A DNA stretch of 64,000 bases. Origin: Babylonia areolata (Eukaryota; Mollusca; Gastropoda; Neogastropoda; Buccinidae). The stretch covers positions 29,181,749-29,245,748 of the forward strand of contig NC_134884.1 in the NCBI RefSeq assembly GCF_041734735.1, written 5' to 3'. This document shows positions 1 through 12,475 of this stretch, one piece after another (position 1 is the stretch's first letter; each line of letters starts with the position of its first letter). The position numbers were made by a program, and so were the translations under genes. The notes under the pieces were generated by a model, which did no database searches, was not told the DNA's origin, and was given only the letters and a program-made list of their open reading frames with translations.

Positions 1-602
1 GATCGTATGGCGTTCTTTTAGTGTGTCGTGCATCGGAAGGAATAATACACGTTGTTTCAGCGGCCCGTACCTTAGTCCTGTCTCTGTATAACAGACATAC
101 TACAATCCACCCAACCTCCAAAGGACATTAAATGTTTGTCTGGATATTAGATTTTTAGGATGAGACGGATAAGAAAAAGTCACTTCTGCATAAAGCAAAC
201 AGCGCGTGTGAAAATCCCATAGCAGCAAAACTATGGTCCGTAGCAGAAGAAAAAAGAAAAATCCATTTTGATTGATACAAATGAACATACACTAGGACGA
301 GAGAGTCTGTCGACGGAACTTAAAGTGCTAAACTAAACAATGTGTTTCCACGTACAATAATTCAGTTTTGTGTCTTATGTCTGTTTCAAAGCCATCGCAG
401 TGTGCACTTGCCTGCGAATGTTTCAAAGCAATGCAGTCATCATCAAGAGAACTGCATACGCCACTAGAAGTCTTCAGAGGAAGCAACAGAAATCTCTGTC
501 TCCGTTTGTTCTTATAGGTATACATGTGCTATGTGCGCAGGTCTTTACCTGTGGTTGCTCTATTCACATGTAGTCACCGTCATATCAGGAGAATAGCGTG
601 TG
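1..602. other. no gene recognised (intron or upstream DNA)
   Basis: Only short open frames with no family resemblance. It lies upstream of a splice acceptor at 1188-1189, so it is most likely intron of the large mucin gene whose first exons are outside the window. Confidence 0.4.
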
Positions 603-1002
603 ATGTCTTTATTCGTATTCGTATTTCTCTTTATCACAACAGATTTCTCTGTGTGAAATTCGGGCTGCTCTGCCCAGGGAGAACGCGTCGCTACAGCGCC
701 ACCCATTCTTTTGTATTTTTTTCCTGGGTCCAGTTTTATTTGTTTTTCTTATCGCAGTGGATTTTTCTACAGAATTTTGCCAGGAACAATCCTTGTGTTG
801 CCGTGGGTTCTTTTACGTGCGCTAAGTGCATGCTGCACACGGGACCTCGGTTTATCGTCTCATCCGAATGACTAGCGTCCAGACCACCACTCAAGGTCTA
901 GTGGAGGGGGAGAAAATATCGGCGGCTGAGCCGTGATTCGAACCAGTGCGCTCAGATCCTCTCGCTTCCTAGGCGGACGCGTTACCTCTAGGCCATCACT
1001 CC
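603..1002 (-). mobile_element. tRNA-derived SINE
   Basis: Read on the minus strand, the head (about 1002 down to 925) is tRNA-like, with an A-box-like stretch (TGGCCTAGAGGTAA) and a B box (GGTTCGAATC). A conserved central block follows (about 885-780, beginning CATTCGGATGAGACGATAAA), then an AT-rich tail. The same central block occurs at 58,060-58,140 with a different tRNA head. I recognise this as a widespread gastropod SINE type; the family name was not checked. Confidence 0.75.
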
Positions 1003-1189
1003 ACGTACACATCTGTACCCATGTCCATATGCGTTCTGTTTACGTGAACAGATTTGTGCCTGAAGTTGTTCCATAGCTTTCCAGTCATTGTCGGCAGAGT
1101 TACCTGCCCCTGTATATCCGTTGTGTCGCCAGATGTCCTTACTTTACGTGTACCTGTGTACCTTTGTATAATTGTGTTTGTGTGCGCAG

Positions 1190-4100
1190 GTCTTCCTGTG
1201 GAGACAACGAGCGCCACACCAGCGCAAACAACAACTGAGGGAACAACTCTGGTAACTACAACAACTACAGAGGCAACTAAAATAACAGAGGAAGCAACAG
1301 AAGCAAGCACAACAACTCAGGAAGCAACAACAACGACAGAGGCACCACCACCACCACCAACAGAGGCAACAACAACGACAGAGGCACCTACAACACAGGA
1401 AGCAACAGAGGAACCTACAACAACAACAGAAGAACCTACAACACAGGAAACAACAGAGGAACCTACAACAACACAGGAAGCCACAGAGGAACCTACAACA
1501 ACACAGGAAGCTACAGAGGGACCTACAACACAGGAAGCAACAGAGATACCTACAACAACACAGGAAGCAACAGAGGAACCTACAACACAGGAAGCAACAG
1601 AGGAACCTACAACAACACAGGAAGCAACAGAGGAACCTACAACACAGGAAGCAACAGAGGCAACTACAACAACACAGGAAGCAACAGAGACACCTACAAC
1701 ACAGGAAGCTACAGAGGCAACTACAACACAGGAAGCAACAGAGGAACCTACAACACAGGAAGCTACAGAGGCAACTACAACAACACAGGAAGCAACAGAG
1801 GAACCTACAACACAGGAAGCAACAGAGGAACCTACAACACAGGAAGCAACAGAGGCAACTACAACAACACAGGAAGCAACAGAGACACCTACAACAACAC
1901 AGGAAGCAACAGAGACACCTACAACAACTGAGGAAGCAACAGCTATAACAACAGAGGCACCACCACCACCACCAACAGACGCAACAACAACGACAGAGGA
2001 ATCTACACTAACAACAACAGAGACAGTAACAACAAAAACAACACAAGAGGCAACAACACCACCACCAGAGGCAACAACAACAACAACAGAGGCAGTAACA
2101 ACAACAACAGAGGGAGCAACAGCAACAACAGAGAAAGCAACAACAACAGAATCAGAAATAACAACAACAGAGGCAGCAACAACAGAAGCAGTAACAATAA
2201 CAACAGAGGCACCAACAACAACACAAGCAGTAACAACAATAGAGGCAACAACAACAGAGGCAGCAACAACAACAACAGAGGCAGCAACAACAACAAACGA
2301 GGCAGCAACAACAACAACAGAGGCAGAAACAACAACAGAAGCAGTAACAATAACAACAGAGGCACCAACAACAACAGAAGCAGTAACAACACTAGAGGCA
2401 ACAACAACAGAGGCAGCAACAACAACAACAGAGGCAGCAAAAACAACAGAGGCAGAAACAACAACAGAAGCAGTAACAGTAACAACAGAGGCAGAAACAA
2501 CAACAGAGGCAGAAACAACAACAGAAGCAGCAACAACAACAGAGGCAGTAACAACAACAGAGGCAGCAACAGTAGCAAGTTCAACAACGGAGCAAGAAAC
2601 AACAGGAACTACAACAACAGAGGCAGTGACAACAACAACAGAAGCAGCAACAACAACAACAGAGGCAGCAACAACAACAGAAGCAGTAACAACTACAACA
2701 GAGGAAGAAACAACAACAGAAGCAGTAACAACTACAACAGAGGCAAAAACAACAACAGAAGCAGTAACAACAACAACAGAGGCAGCAACAACAACAGAAG
2801 CAGCAACAGTAACAACAGAAGCAAGCACAACAACAGAGGCAGCAACAACAACAACAGAGGCACCACCACCACCACCAACAGAGGCAACAACAACGACAGA
2901 GGCACCCACACTAACAACAATAACACCAACAGAGGCAGTAACAACAGCAACAACAACACCAGAGGCAACAAGAACATCAGAAGCAGCAACAACAACAACA
3001 CAGGAAGCAACGGTAGCAAGTTCAACAACAGAGCAAGAAACAACAGGAACTACAACAACAGAGGCAGTAACAACAACAACAGAGGCAGCAGCAACAACAA
3101 CACAAGCAGTTACAACCACAACAGAGGCAGAAACAACAACAGAGGCAGAAACAACAACAACAGAGGCAGAAACAACAACAGAAGCAGTAACAACAACAAC
3201 AGAGGCAGCAACAACAACAACAACAGAGGCAGTAACAACAGAGGCAGCAACAACAACAACAGAGGCAGTAACAACAACAGAAGCAGTAACAACAACAACA
3301 GCAGAGGCAGAAACAACAGCAACAGAGGCAGAAACAACAACAACAACAGAGGCAGAAACAACAACAACAGAGGCAGTAACAACAACACAGGCAGAAACAA
3401 CAACGGAGGCAGCAACAACAACAGAAGCAGCAACAACAACAGAGGCAGAAACAACAACAACAGAGGCAGTAACAACAACAACAGAGGCGGCAACAACAAC
3501 ACAAGCAGTTAAAACCACAACAGAGGCAGAAACAACAGAAGCAGTAACAACAACAACAGAGGCAGAAACTACAACAGAAGCAGTAACAACAACAACAACA
3601 GAGGCAGCAACAACAACAACAGAGGCAGTAACAACAACAGAGGCAGAAACAACAACAGTAACAGAGGCAGAAACAACAACAGAAGCAGAAACAACAACAG
3701 AGGCGGCAACAACAAAAGAGGCAGAAACAACAACAACAGAGGCAGTAACAACAACAGAGGCAGAAACAACAACAACAACAACAGAGGCAGAAACAACAAC
3801 AACAGAGGCAGTAACAACAACAGAGGCAGCAACAACAACAGAAGCAGCAACAACAACAGAGGCAGAAACAACAACAACAGAGGCAGTAACAACAACAAAA
3901 GAGGCAGCAACAACAACAGAAGCAGTTAAAACCACAACAGAGGCAGAAACAACAGAAGCAGTAACAACAACAACAGAGGCAGAAACAACAAAAGAGGCAG
4001 AAACAACAACAACAGAGGCAGTAACAACAACAACACCAGAGGCAACAACAACAGAAGCAGCAACAACAACAACAGAGGAAGCAACAGTAGCAAGTTCAAC

Positions 4101-7100
4101 AACGGAGCAAGAAACAACAGGAACTACAACAACAGAGGCAGAAACAACAACAACAGAGGCAGAAACAACAACAGAAGCAGTAACAACAACAACAGAGGCA
4201 GCAACAACAACAACAACAGAGGCAGTAACAACAGAGGCAGCAACAACAACAACAGAGGCAGTAACAACAACAGAAGCAGTAACAACAACAACAGCAGAGG
4301 CAGAAACAACAGCAACAGAGGCAGAAACAACAACAACAACAGAGGCAGAAACAACAACAACAGAGGCAGTAACAACAACACAGGCAGAAACAACAACGGA
4401 GGCAGCAACAACAACAGAAGCAGCAACAACAACAGAGGCAGAAACAACAACAACAGAGGCAGTAACAACAACAACAGAGGCGGCAACAACAACACAAGCA
4501 GTTAAAACCACAACAGAGGCAGAAACAACAGAAGCAGTAACAACAACAACAGAGGCAGAAACTACAACAGAAGCAGTAACAACAACAACAACAGAGGCAG
4601 CAACAACAACAACAGAGGCAGTAACAACAACAGAGGCAGAAACAACAACAGCAACAGAGGCAGAAACAACAACAGAGGCGGCAACAACAAAAGAGGCAGA
4701 AACAACAACAACAGAGGCAGTAACAACAACAGAGGCAGAAACAACAACAACAACAACAGAGGCAGAAACAACAACAACAGAGGCAGTAACAACAACAGAG
4801 GCAGAAACAACAACAGAGGCAGCAACAACAACAGAAGCAGCAACAACAACAGAGGCAGAAACAACAACAACAGAGGCAGTAACAACAACAACAGAGGCAG
4901 CAACAACAACAGAAGCAGTTAAAACCACAACAGAGGCAGAAACAACAGAAGCAGTAACAACAACAACAGAGACAGAAACAACAACAGAAGCCGTAACAAC
5001 AACAACAGAGGCAGCAACAACAACAGAAGCAGCAAAAATAACAACAGAAGCAAGCACAACAACAGAGGCAGCAACAACAACAAAAGAGGCACCACCACCA
5101 CCTCCAACAGAGGCAACAACAACGACAGAGGCACCCACACTAACAACAACAATAACACCAACAGAGGCAGTAACAACAGCAGCAACAACACAGGAAGCAA
5201 CGGTAGCAAGTTCAACAACAGAGCAAGAAACAACAGGAACTACAACAACAGAGGCAGTAACAACAACAACAGAGGCAGCAACAACAACACAAGCAGTTAC
5301 AACCACAACAGAGGCAGAAACAACAGAAGCAGTAACAACTACAACAGAAGCAGTAACAACAACAACAGAGGCAGCAACAACAACAACAGAAGCAGTAACA
5401 ACAACAACAACAACAACAACAGAGGCAGAAACTACAACAGAAGCAGTAACAACCACAACAGAGGCAGAAACAACAACAGAAGCAATAACAACAACAGAGG
5501 CAGCAACAACAACAACAACAGAGGCAGCAACAACAACACAAGCAGTAACAACAACAACAGAGGCAGAAACAACAACAACAGAGGCAGAAACAACAACAGA
5601 AGCAGTAACAACAACAACAGAGGCAGAAACTACAACAGAAGCAGTAACAACAACAACAGAGGCAGCAACAACAACAACAGAGGCAGTAACAACAACAGAA
5701 GCAGTAACAACAACAACAGAGGCAGAAACAACAACAACAGAGGCAGAAACAACAACAGAAGCAGCAACAACAACAGAGGCAGAAACAACAACAACAGAGG
5801 CAGCAACAACAACAGAGGCAGAAACAACAACAACAGAGGAAGCAACAGTAGCAAGTTCAACAACGGAGCAAGAAACAACAGGAACTACAACAACAGAGGC
5901 AGTAACAACAACAACAACAACAACAGAGGCAGCAACAACAACAGAGGCAGCAACAACAACACAAGCAGTAACAACCACAACAGAGGCAGAAACATCAACA
6001 GAAGCAGTAATAACAACAGAGGCAGCAACAACAACAACAGAGGCGGTAACAACAACAGAAGCAGAAACAACAACAACAACAACAGAGGCAGAAACAACAA
6101 CAGAGGCAGAAACAACAACAGAGGCAGAAACAACAGAAGCAGTAACAATTACAACAGAGGCAGAAGCAACAACAGAAGCAGTAACGACAACAACAGAGGC
6201 AGCAACAACAACAACAACAGAGGCAGTAACAACAACAGAAGCAGTAACAACAACAACAGAGGCAGAAACAACAACAACAGAGGCAGCAACAACAACAGAA
6301 GCAGAAACAACAACAGAGGCAGAAACTACAACAGAAGCAGTAACAACAACAACAACAGAGGCAGCAACAACAACAGAAGCAGTAACGACAACAACAGAGG
6401 CAGAAACAACAACAACAACAGAGGCAGTAACAACAACACAAGCAGTAACAACAACAACAGAGGCAGAAACAACAACAACAGAGGCAGCAACAACAACAGA
6501 AGCAGAAACAACAACAGAGGCAGAAACAACAACAGAAGCAGTAACAACAACAACAACAGAGGCAGCAACAACAACAGAAGCAGTAACAACAACAACAGAG
6601 GCAGAAACAACAACAACAGAGGCAGAAACAACAACAGAGGCAGAAACTACAACAGAAGCAGTAACAACAACAACAGAAGCAGCAGCAACAACAACAACAG
6701 AGGCAGAAACAACAACAGAGGCAGAAACTACAACAGAAGCAGTAACAACAACAACAGAGACAGAAACAACAACAGAAGCCGTAACAACAACAACAGAGGC
6801 AGCAACAACAACAGAAGCAGCAACAATAACAACAGAAGCAAGCACAACAACAGAGGCAGCAACAACAACAACAGAGGCACCACCACCACCACCAACAGAG
6901 GCAACAACAACGACAGAGGCACCCACACTAACAACAACAATAACACCAACAGAGGCAGTAACAACAGCAACAACAACACCAGAGGCAACAACAAGAACAG
7001 AGGCGGAAACTACAACAGAAGCAGTAACAACAACAACAACAGAGGCAGCAACAACAACAACAACAGAAGCAGTAACAACAACAACAACAACAACAGAGGC

Positions 7101-8635
7101 AGCAACAACAACAACAACAACAGAAGCAGTAACAACAACAACAGAGGCAGAAACAACAACAACAGAGGCAGAAACAACAACAGAAGCAGAAACAACAACA
7201 GAGGCAGCAACAACAACAACAGAGGCAGAAACAACAACAGAGGCAGAAACAACAACAGAAGCCGTAACAACAACAACAGAGGCAGCAACAACACCAGAAG
7301 CAGCAACAATAACAACAGAAGCAAGCACAACAACAGAGGCACCACCACCACCACCAACAGAGGCAACAACAACGACAGAGGCACCCACAATAACACCAAC
7401 AGAGGCAGTAACAACAGCAACAACAACACCAGAGGCAACAACAACAACAGAAGCAGCAACAACAACAACACAGGAAGCAACGGTAGCAAGTTCAACAACA
7501 GAGCAAGAAACAACAGGAACTACAACAACAGAGGCAGTAACAACAACAACAGAGGCAGCAGCAACAACAACACAAGCAGTTACAACCACAACAGAGGCAG
7601 AAACAACAGAAGCAGTAACAACTACAACAGAGGCAGAAACAACAACAGAAGCAGTAACAACAACAACAGAGGCAGTAACAACAACAACAGAGGCAGCAGC
7701 AACAACAACACAAGCAGTTACAACTACAACAGAGGCAGAAACAACAGAAGCAATAACAACAACAACAGAGGCAGAAACAACAACAGAAGCAATAACAACA
7801 ACAGAGGCAGCAACAACAACAACAACAGAGGCAGTAACAACAACAGAAGCAGTAACAACAACAACAGAGGCAGAAACAACAACAACAGAGGCAGCAACAA
7901 CAACAGAAGCAGAAACAACAACAGAAGCAGAAACTACAACAGAAGCAGTAACAACAACAACAACAGAGGCAGCAACAACAACAACAGAGGCAGTAACAAC
8001 AACAGAAGCAGTAACAACAACAACAGAGGCAGAAACAACAACAACAGAGGCAGAAACAACAACAGAAGCAGCAACAACAACAGAGGCAGAAACAACAACA
8101 ACAGAGGCAGCAACAACAACAGAGGCAGCAACAACAACAACAGAGGAAGCAACAGTAGCAAGTTCAACAACGGAGCAAGAAACAACAGGAACTACAACAA
8201 CAGAGGCAGTAACAACAACAACAACAACAACAGAGGCAGCAACAACAACAGAGGCAGCAACAACAACACAAGCAGTAACAACCACAACAGAGGCAGAAAC
8301 ATCAACAGAAGCAGTAACAGCCACAACAGAGGCAGAAACATCAACAGAAGCAGTAACAACAACAGAGGCAGCAACAACAACAACAGAGGCAGAAACAACA
8401 ACAACAACAGAGGCAGAAACAACAACAACAACAGAGGCAGTAACAACAACAGAGGCAGAAACAACAACAGAGGCAGCAACAACAACAGCAACAACAACAT
8501 CAACAGCAGCTACAGAGGGAACTACAACAACTGTATCCACAACGACTACGATACCAACCACCACAACAACCGAGCCAACAACGACACAGTGTATCATTTC
8601 GTCCGCCCAGTATGATGACTGTGTCGAGTTGAACA
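1190..8635 (+). CDS. giant mucin exon (Thr/Glu/Ala-rich), partial gene
   Basis: A single exon of 7,446 bp encoding about 2,482 residues, nearly all Thr, Glu, Ala and Val in TTTEA/TTTEAV-type units. It fits a heavily O-glycosylated secreted mucin, where clustered Thr are the glycan sites. The acceptor is at 1188-1189 (after GTGTGCGC) and the donor GTAAGT at 8636; both ends are phase 1. Two landmark motifs recur: ATVASSTTEQETTG (seven times, first at about 2,566, last at about 8,146) and EAPPPPPTEATTTTEA or a close variant (six times). The first 700 bp use a different unit with EEPTTQEA. Higher-order copies of about 1 kb are seen (3,100-4,100 against 4,120-5,000). The C-terminal end leaves the repeat and has two Cys (TTTQCIISSAQYDDCVELN), joining the next exon. 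The open frame extends upstream to 1054, but that part is read as intron. The signal peptide must be upstream of the window. Function beyond mucin is unknown. Confidence 0.85.
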
Positions 8636-8726
8636 GTAAGTCATTTCCCCTACATCATTTTCAGTTTTCAGATTTCACTTTCAAGGAGGCGTCAAAGCGT
8701 GCAGGCTGAGCCATATGCGCTACAAC

Positions 8727-8765
8727 ACATCTGCTTTAAAAAAAAAAAATTTAAAGAGCAGATGT
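8727..8765. repeat. small perfect hairpin in intron
   Basis: ACATCTGCT and its exact complement AGCAGATGT flank an A-rich centre with TTTAAA, forming a stem-loop. No function is assigned. Confidence 0.7.
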
Positions 8766-9436
8766 CAGTCCGCCATTCAATCAAGCAGCCAAGGACCCAG
8801 CCAATCAAATCGATCGCTCAGTCTATCAAAAGCTTCAAACCCAAGGTAGTTTAACCTATAAACAGATAAATCAGTCCGTTAAGCTATCAGTACCTAGCCA
8901 GCTATATGTCCCTTCATTCAATGAACTAATCAATTAACCACACAGTTGAATGGCTGAGCAATCATTGATTAGATAATTGAATGCACAACTCATTAATCAC
9001 AGATTACACAGTTAAACAACTAACTAATCATTAATCAGTTAAACAACCAACTGCTTCATTATTGGTCAGACAGATAAACAACCGATTAACCATCAAAACA
9101 GACCATTAGATAAACAACTAATTAATCATAAATCAGACTATTAAACATGGAAATGTTTTTTCAGCAATAAGTTAAAATAAACGAACAGTTGATTAACTAC
9201 CCAAGCAATCCATTTTTTCATTTCATTTCGTGATGATACTCACACAAATACAACGTAGGTTTCCAAAATCTCATCAGCGCGTTTGGTATAGTTATGTGCA
9301 GGTCAGGCATCTTTTTTTTTTTTTTTTCTTTTTTTTTCTTTTCTTTTTTTCGCAGATGTGGTATAGGGAATGTGGAACAAACCGCACGTTTTTACACCTG
9401 AAAAACTGTAAACCAATCCATTTCCATCTCCTTCAG
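8766..9436. other. intron, AT-rich degenerate simple repeat
   Basis: Positions 8,820-9,200 are a degenerate AATCA/TTAA-like low-complexity stretch. A poly-T tract lies at 9,311-9,350, and a polypyrimidine tract precedes the acceptor at 9435-9436. No gene is seen. Confidence 0.6.
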
Positions 9437-9661
9437 AAACGTGTGCGGTGCCAGACTTCAGCGATCCCTACAGTCTCATCTGCAGCTTCAGACAGACCGA
9501 TGCTCGTCTTCGCCTGGAGCACGATGGCGTGGACTGCTCCGTGTGTATCACCACCCCCGCCCCCAGCACCACCACCCCACTCACCACCACTCCACTCCCC
9601 ACCACCTGCCCGCCAGTGACCATGAGCCAGCAGGATGCCCTCTTCTGTTACTTCGCCACGG
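9437..9661 (+). CDS. mucin gene exon: Cys module plus short Thr/Pro linker
   Basis: 75 codons between acceptor CTTCAG and donor GTGAGT, phase 1 at both ends. The single A left by the previous exon plus AA makes AAA, so the join reads ELN-K-TCAVPDFSDPYSLICSF. The exon encodes a small module with Cys at TCAVP, LICSF and DCSVC, then a Thr/Pro linker, then CPP and LFCYFATG. I recognise no named domain; the even Cys spacing suggests a small disulfide-bonded module between mucin blocks. The matching phase at both joins is the main support. Confidence 0.8.
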
Positions 9662-9932
9662 GTGAGTGAGTCAGTGAGTCAGTGAGTGAGTCAGTGAGTG
9701 AGTGAGTGATTGGGTGCTGTGTCAGTCTTGCTGGAATAAATTTTTAGTACATGTCCTTTTATGTTGGAGGTTATAATTATGCAAATAAGAGGGTCACTCC
9801 ACTCTCTCGTGATGATGACTGGTGGCCATGATGGAAGGCACTGATCTAAAAATAGGATCCACCCCTATTTTTAGAGCAGTGGCTGGAAGGGTACGACACT
9901 GTTCGTATCAGTTATCCTGTTTTTGTTTCATT

Positions 9933-11567
9933 GACTCACTTGTGTAAACAAAGTGAGTCTATGTTTTAACCCGGTGTTCGGTTGTCTGTGTGTGTGTGTG
10001 TGTGTGTGTGTCCGTGGTAAACTTTAACATTGCCATTTTCTCTGCAAATACTTTGCCAGTTGACACCAAATTTGGCATAAAAATAGGAAAAATTCACTTC
10101 TTTCCAGTCATCTTGTTTAAAACAATATTGCACCTCTGGGATGGGCACAAAAAAAATAAAAAAGAAGCCAAATTATATGCAAACTGAATTCACTGTTGTT
10201 GTTGTTGTTTGGGGTTTTTTTGGGGTTTTTTTGGGGTTTTTTGTTTTTTGTTGTTGTTTTTTTGTTTGTTTTTTATTCTCTAAATTTGGCACTTTGATCT
10301 GATATTCGACACAACAACAAGAGCAGTCATTTTTATCATTTTTTGTTCAAACAGGAACTTCTTTTGCTAAGCATGGAAGTTATAATTATTTTGCAAGTCT
10401 TTGGTGTATATAGTAAAAAAGGGAAATTAATCTGTAATTAATGCTAGGGGGCTTAATTTGCTTTAAACTGATCTTTCTCATCTTAAACCTTACATTTTGA
10501 AATTATACTCAATACATAAAAAGCCTGTGTGTTTTACTCTCAGTGTACAGGGCTTTCACTATGTTCATTCGCCCAAGTGGTCTTTTTCGGAAAATACTAA
10601 AATCAATACGACGAGTGGACTTTATAGATCTATTGGCTGAGCCCTGAAGGTCATGGGCAAAAATCAACTGCCTACACATATTTATACATATTCGAAGCGC
10701 GTGCTCATATTCTTTGCGAACGCGAACGACGCCATTTTGTTTCAAATTGTTGACCTGCCCGTTCAATCCTATATTCAATCGACAATACACGATAACATGT
10801 GATGGAAAGTTGGAGAAGGAGAATATTTATTCAGAGAAAGATTTGTGAACGCCTCATCACTTACTGGATTATGCCCCTAACTGCCATAAAAATATCCATA
10901 GAATCAGTCGGAATTCACAATTAAAAATAATAAACCATGAGAGTTAAAACCCTTGAATTGATGAAACACAAGAATTTCCAGTCTTGACTTTTCTCAAAAT
11001 GAAGTCCTTTTCACTTCATACGACGTTTAGAAGCACTTGTACTTGGCTCTACATGTTATTAGTTTAACAAAATACTCAATTTTCATATCAACTTTTAAAC
11101 TATAAAACTAGAATGAACATAAAAGAGAAATTGAATCGACAGTGTCAACCGGGTGTAACTAAACTTGGACATCTATCTAGATCCAGAGAAAACGGCTAAA
11201 TGTTGCAGTGTGATTGCAGCGATAGCCACGTCTCCTTTACCGCGGACTTAAAAAGAATTTTTGATTGCCCTTAAAGATTTTTTGAATGCCCAAGATACAC
11301 CAGAATAATATTATTTAAACAGCGTTCTCACTGCGAATGCCGCAATCGATTTATCGCCCTTTAAAAAAGCATGTTTAAGTGTTATATTTTTTAACGTCAG
11401 TTAAGGAGCCACGATAGTGTAATGGGTAAGACAGTTTTTTCTCACCCGAACACGCGGCGTTCGAATCTGCCGTTAGGACTTTTTTTTTTTCTTTTAACCT
11501 GAAGCTTTATAATAACAAATACAGAACACATTTTAACAATTTTTTTTAAGTGTATCACAAGTGAGTC
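9933..11567. mobile_element. terminal-inverted-repeat element, non-autonomous
   Basis: GACTCACTTGTG at 9933-9944 is matched by its exact complement CACAAGTGAGTC at 11556-11567, giving a 1,635-bp unit in the intron. The left end also forms a short hairpin (GACTCACTT...AAGTGAGTC). Inside are a GT microsatellite (9,987-10,010), T/G-rich tracts (10,195-10,275) and a tRNA-like segment (11,405-11,478), but no transposase frame. No clear target-site duplication is visible, so the class is unassigned. Confidence 0.5.
11405..11478 (+). other. tRNA-like segment (tRNA pseudogene or SINE head)
   Basis: It has an A-box-like stretch (AGTGTAATGGGTAAGA), a B box (GTTCGAATC, 11,459-11,467) and an oligo-T run at 11,480 that could stop RNA polymerase III. 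Acceptor-stem pairing is poor, so a functional tRNA gene is unlikely. Confidence 0.4.
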
Positions 11568-12079
11568 TTGAAGGCCTTGCTTCTCTTGTATTTATTTAGT
11601 TAGTTATTTAGTTAATTAGTTAGTTAGTTAGTTCATTGTTGTTGTTTTCGTTTTCGTTTTGTTGTTGTTGGTGGTGGTGGTGGTCCTTTTTGTCTTTAAA
11701 TAATAATTGTGATGACTTTGCCAGGGTCTCTGCAGACCCAGGTTTTAACAACTTCAGCATGGAAGGTTACAACATCGTTTAACAAACAACATGCCCAACT
11801 CGCGAACAAATGCAAACAGCAAAGTTATAAAAAATAAATTAAAAAAAGAACAAAAAATAAAAAGTTACCGAATCATATTAGAGTATTCCCAGTTTTATAA
11901 ACTTGCTTAATTTCAACCGTGTATTTTCACTACTCCGTTTTAGCAGACTGCAGAAATTGAAACAGATTTTGGAGCAACATACTTTTTATAGACAAATATA
12001 TAATTTTCAAGTAATCCAACATGCTTTGGACATTCCAGGACTTGTTGTGCATTAAGTTTGGCTGACTGGCATGTTCCAG
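11568..12079. other. intron, simple repeats
   Basis: TTAG-like and GTT/GGT-like repeats at 11,590-11,685, then AT-rich DNA up to the acceptor (TTCCAG) at 12,079. No gene is seen. Confidence 0.6.
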
Positions 12080-12241
12080 TGGACTTCAGTCACTGCGTTG
12101 AACCGCCGCCAGACGAGCAGATCTACTGCTTGTTCCAGAGCGATTCCTCCCACCTGTCCTCCACGCTCTTGTGTTACTGTGTGCCGGACACCGTGTACAA
12201 TGAACTGGACGATGCCTTTAACCATCCTCCAAAGATCACAG
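12080..12241 (+). CDS. mucin gene exon: second Cys module
   Basis: 54 codons between acceptor TTCCAG and donor GTATTT, phase 1 at both ends. G from the previous exon plus TG gives GTG (Val), and the exon reads VDFSHCVEPPPDEQIYCLFQ and onward to LLCYCVPDTVYNELDDAF. It has Cys at SHC, YCL and the CYC pair, and faint likeness to the previous module (D-F-S near the start, then C...C). No named domain is recognised. Confidence 0.75.
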
Positions 12242-12354
12242 GTATTTTATCTATCTGTCTGTCTGTCTGTCTGCCTTACCAGTGAGTGGGTTTTAGTTGA
12301 ATTCATTAGAATCTCCTCAAACATAACTCATTAATTTTGTCTGTCTTACAGCCT

Positions 12355-12406
12355 GTGTCTGTCTGTCTGCTGTCTCTGTCTCTCTCTGTCTCTCTCTCTC
12401 TCTGTT

Positions 12407-12475
<69 letters not shown>
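12355..12475. repeat. (CT)n / (CTGT)n microsatellite
   Basis: CTGT units grading into a pure CT run in the intron after 12,241. Confidence 0.9.

Noticed and set aside
2003-8503. Leu-rich and Cys-rich minus-strand frames in the mucin exon
   Set aside because: Other-frame readings of the same triplet repeat, with no start context, composition or conservation supporting a gene.
1317-8597. Minus-strand open frame of about 2,400 codons (Val/Ser/Ala-rich)
   Set aside because: It is the shadow of the T-free mucin exon: the coding strand lacks the words that would give antisense stops. The plus strand has matching splice sites and exon phases; the minus strand does not.
11405-11478. Functional tRNA gene
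   Set aside because: A and B boxes are recognisable but the stems do not pair well and it lies inside a mobile element.
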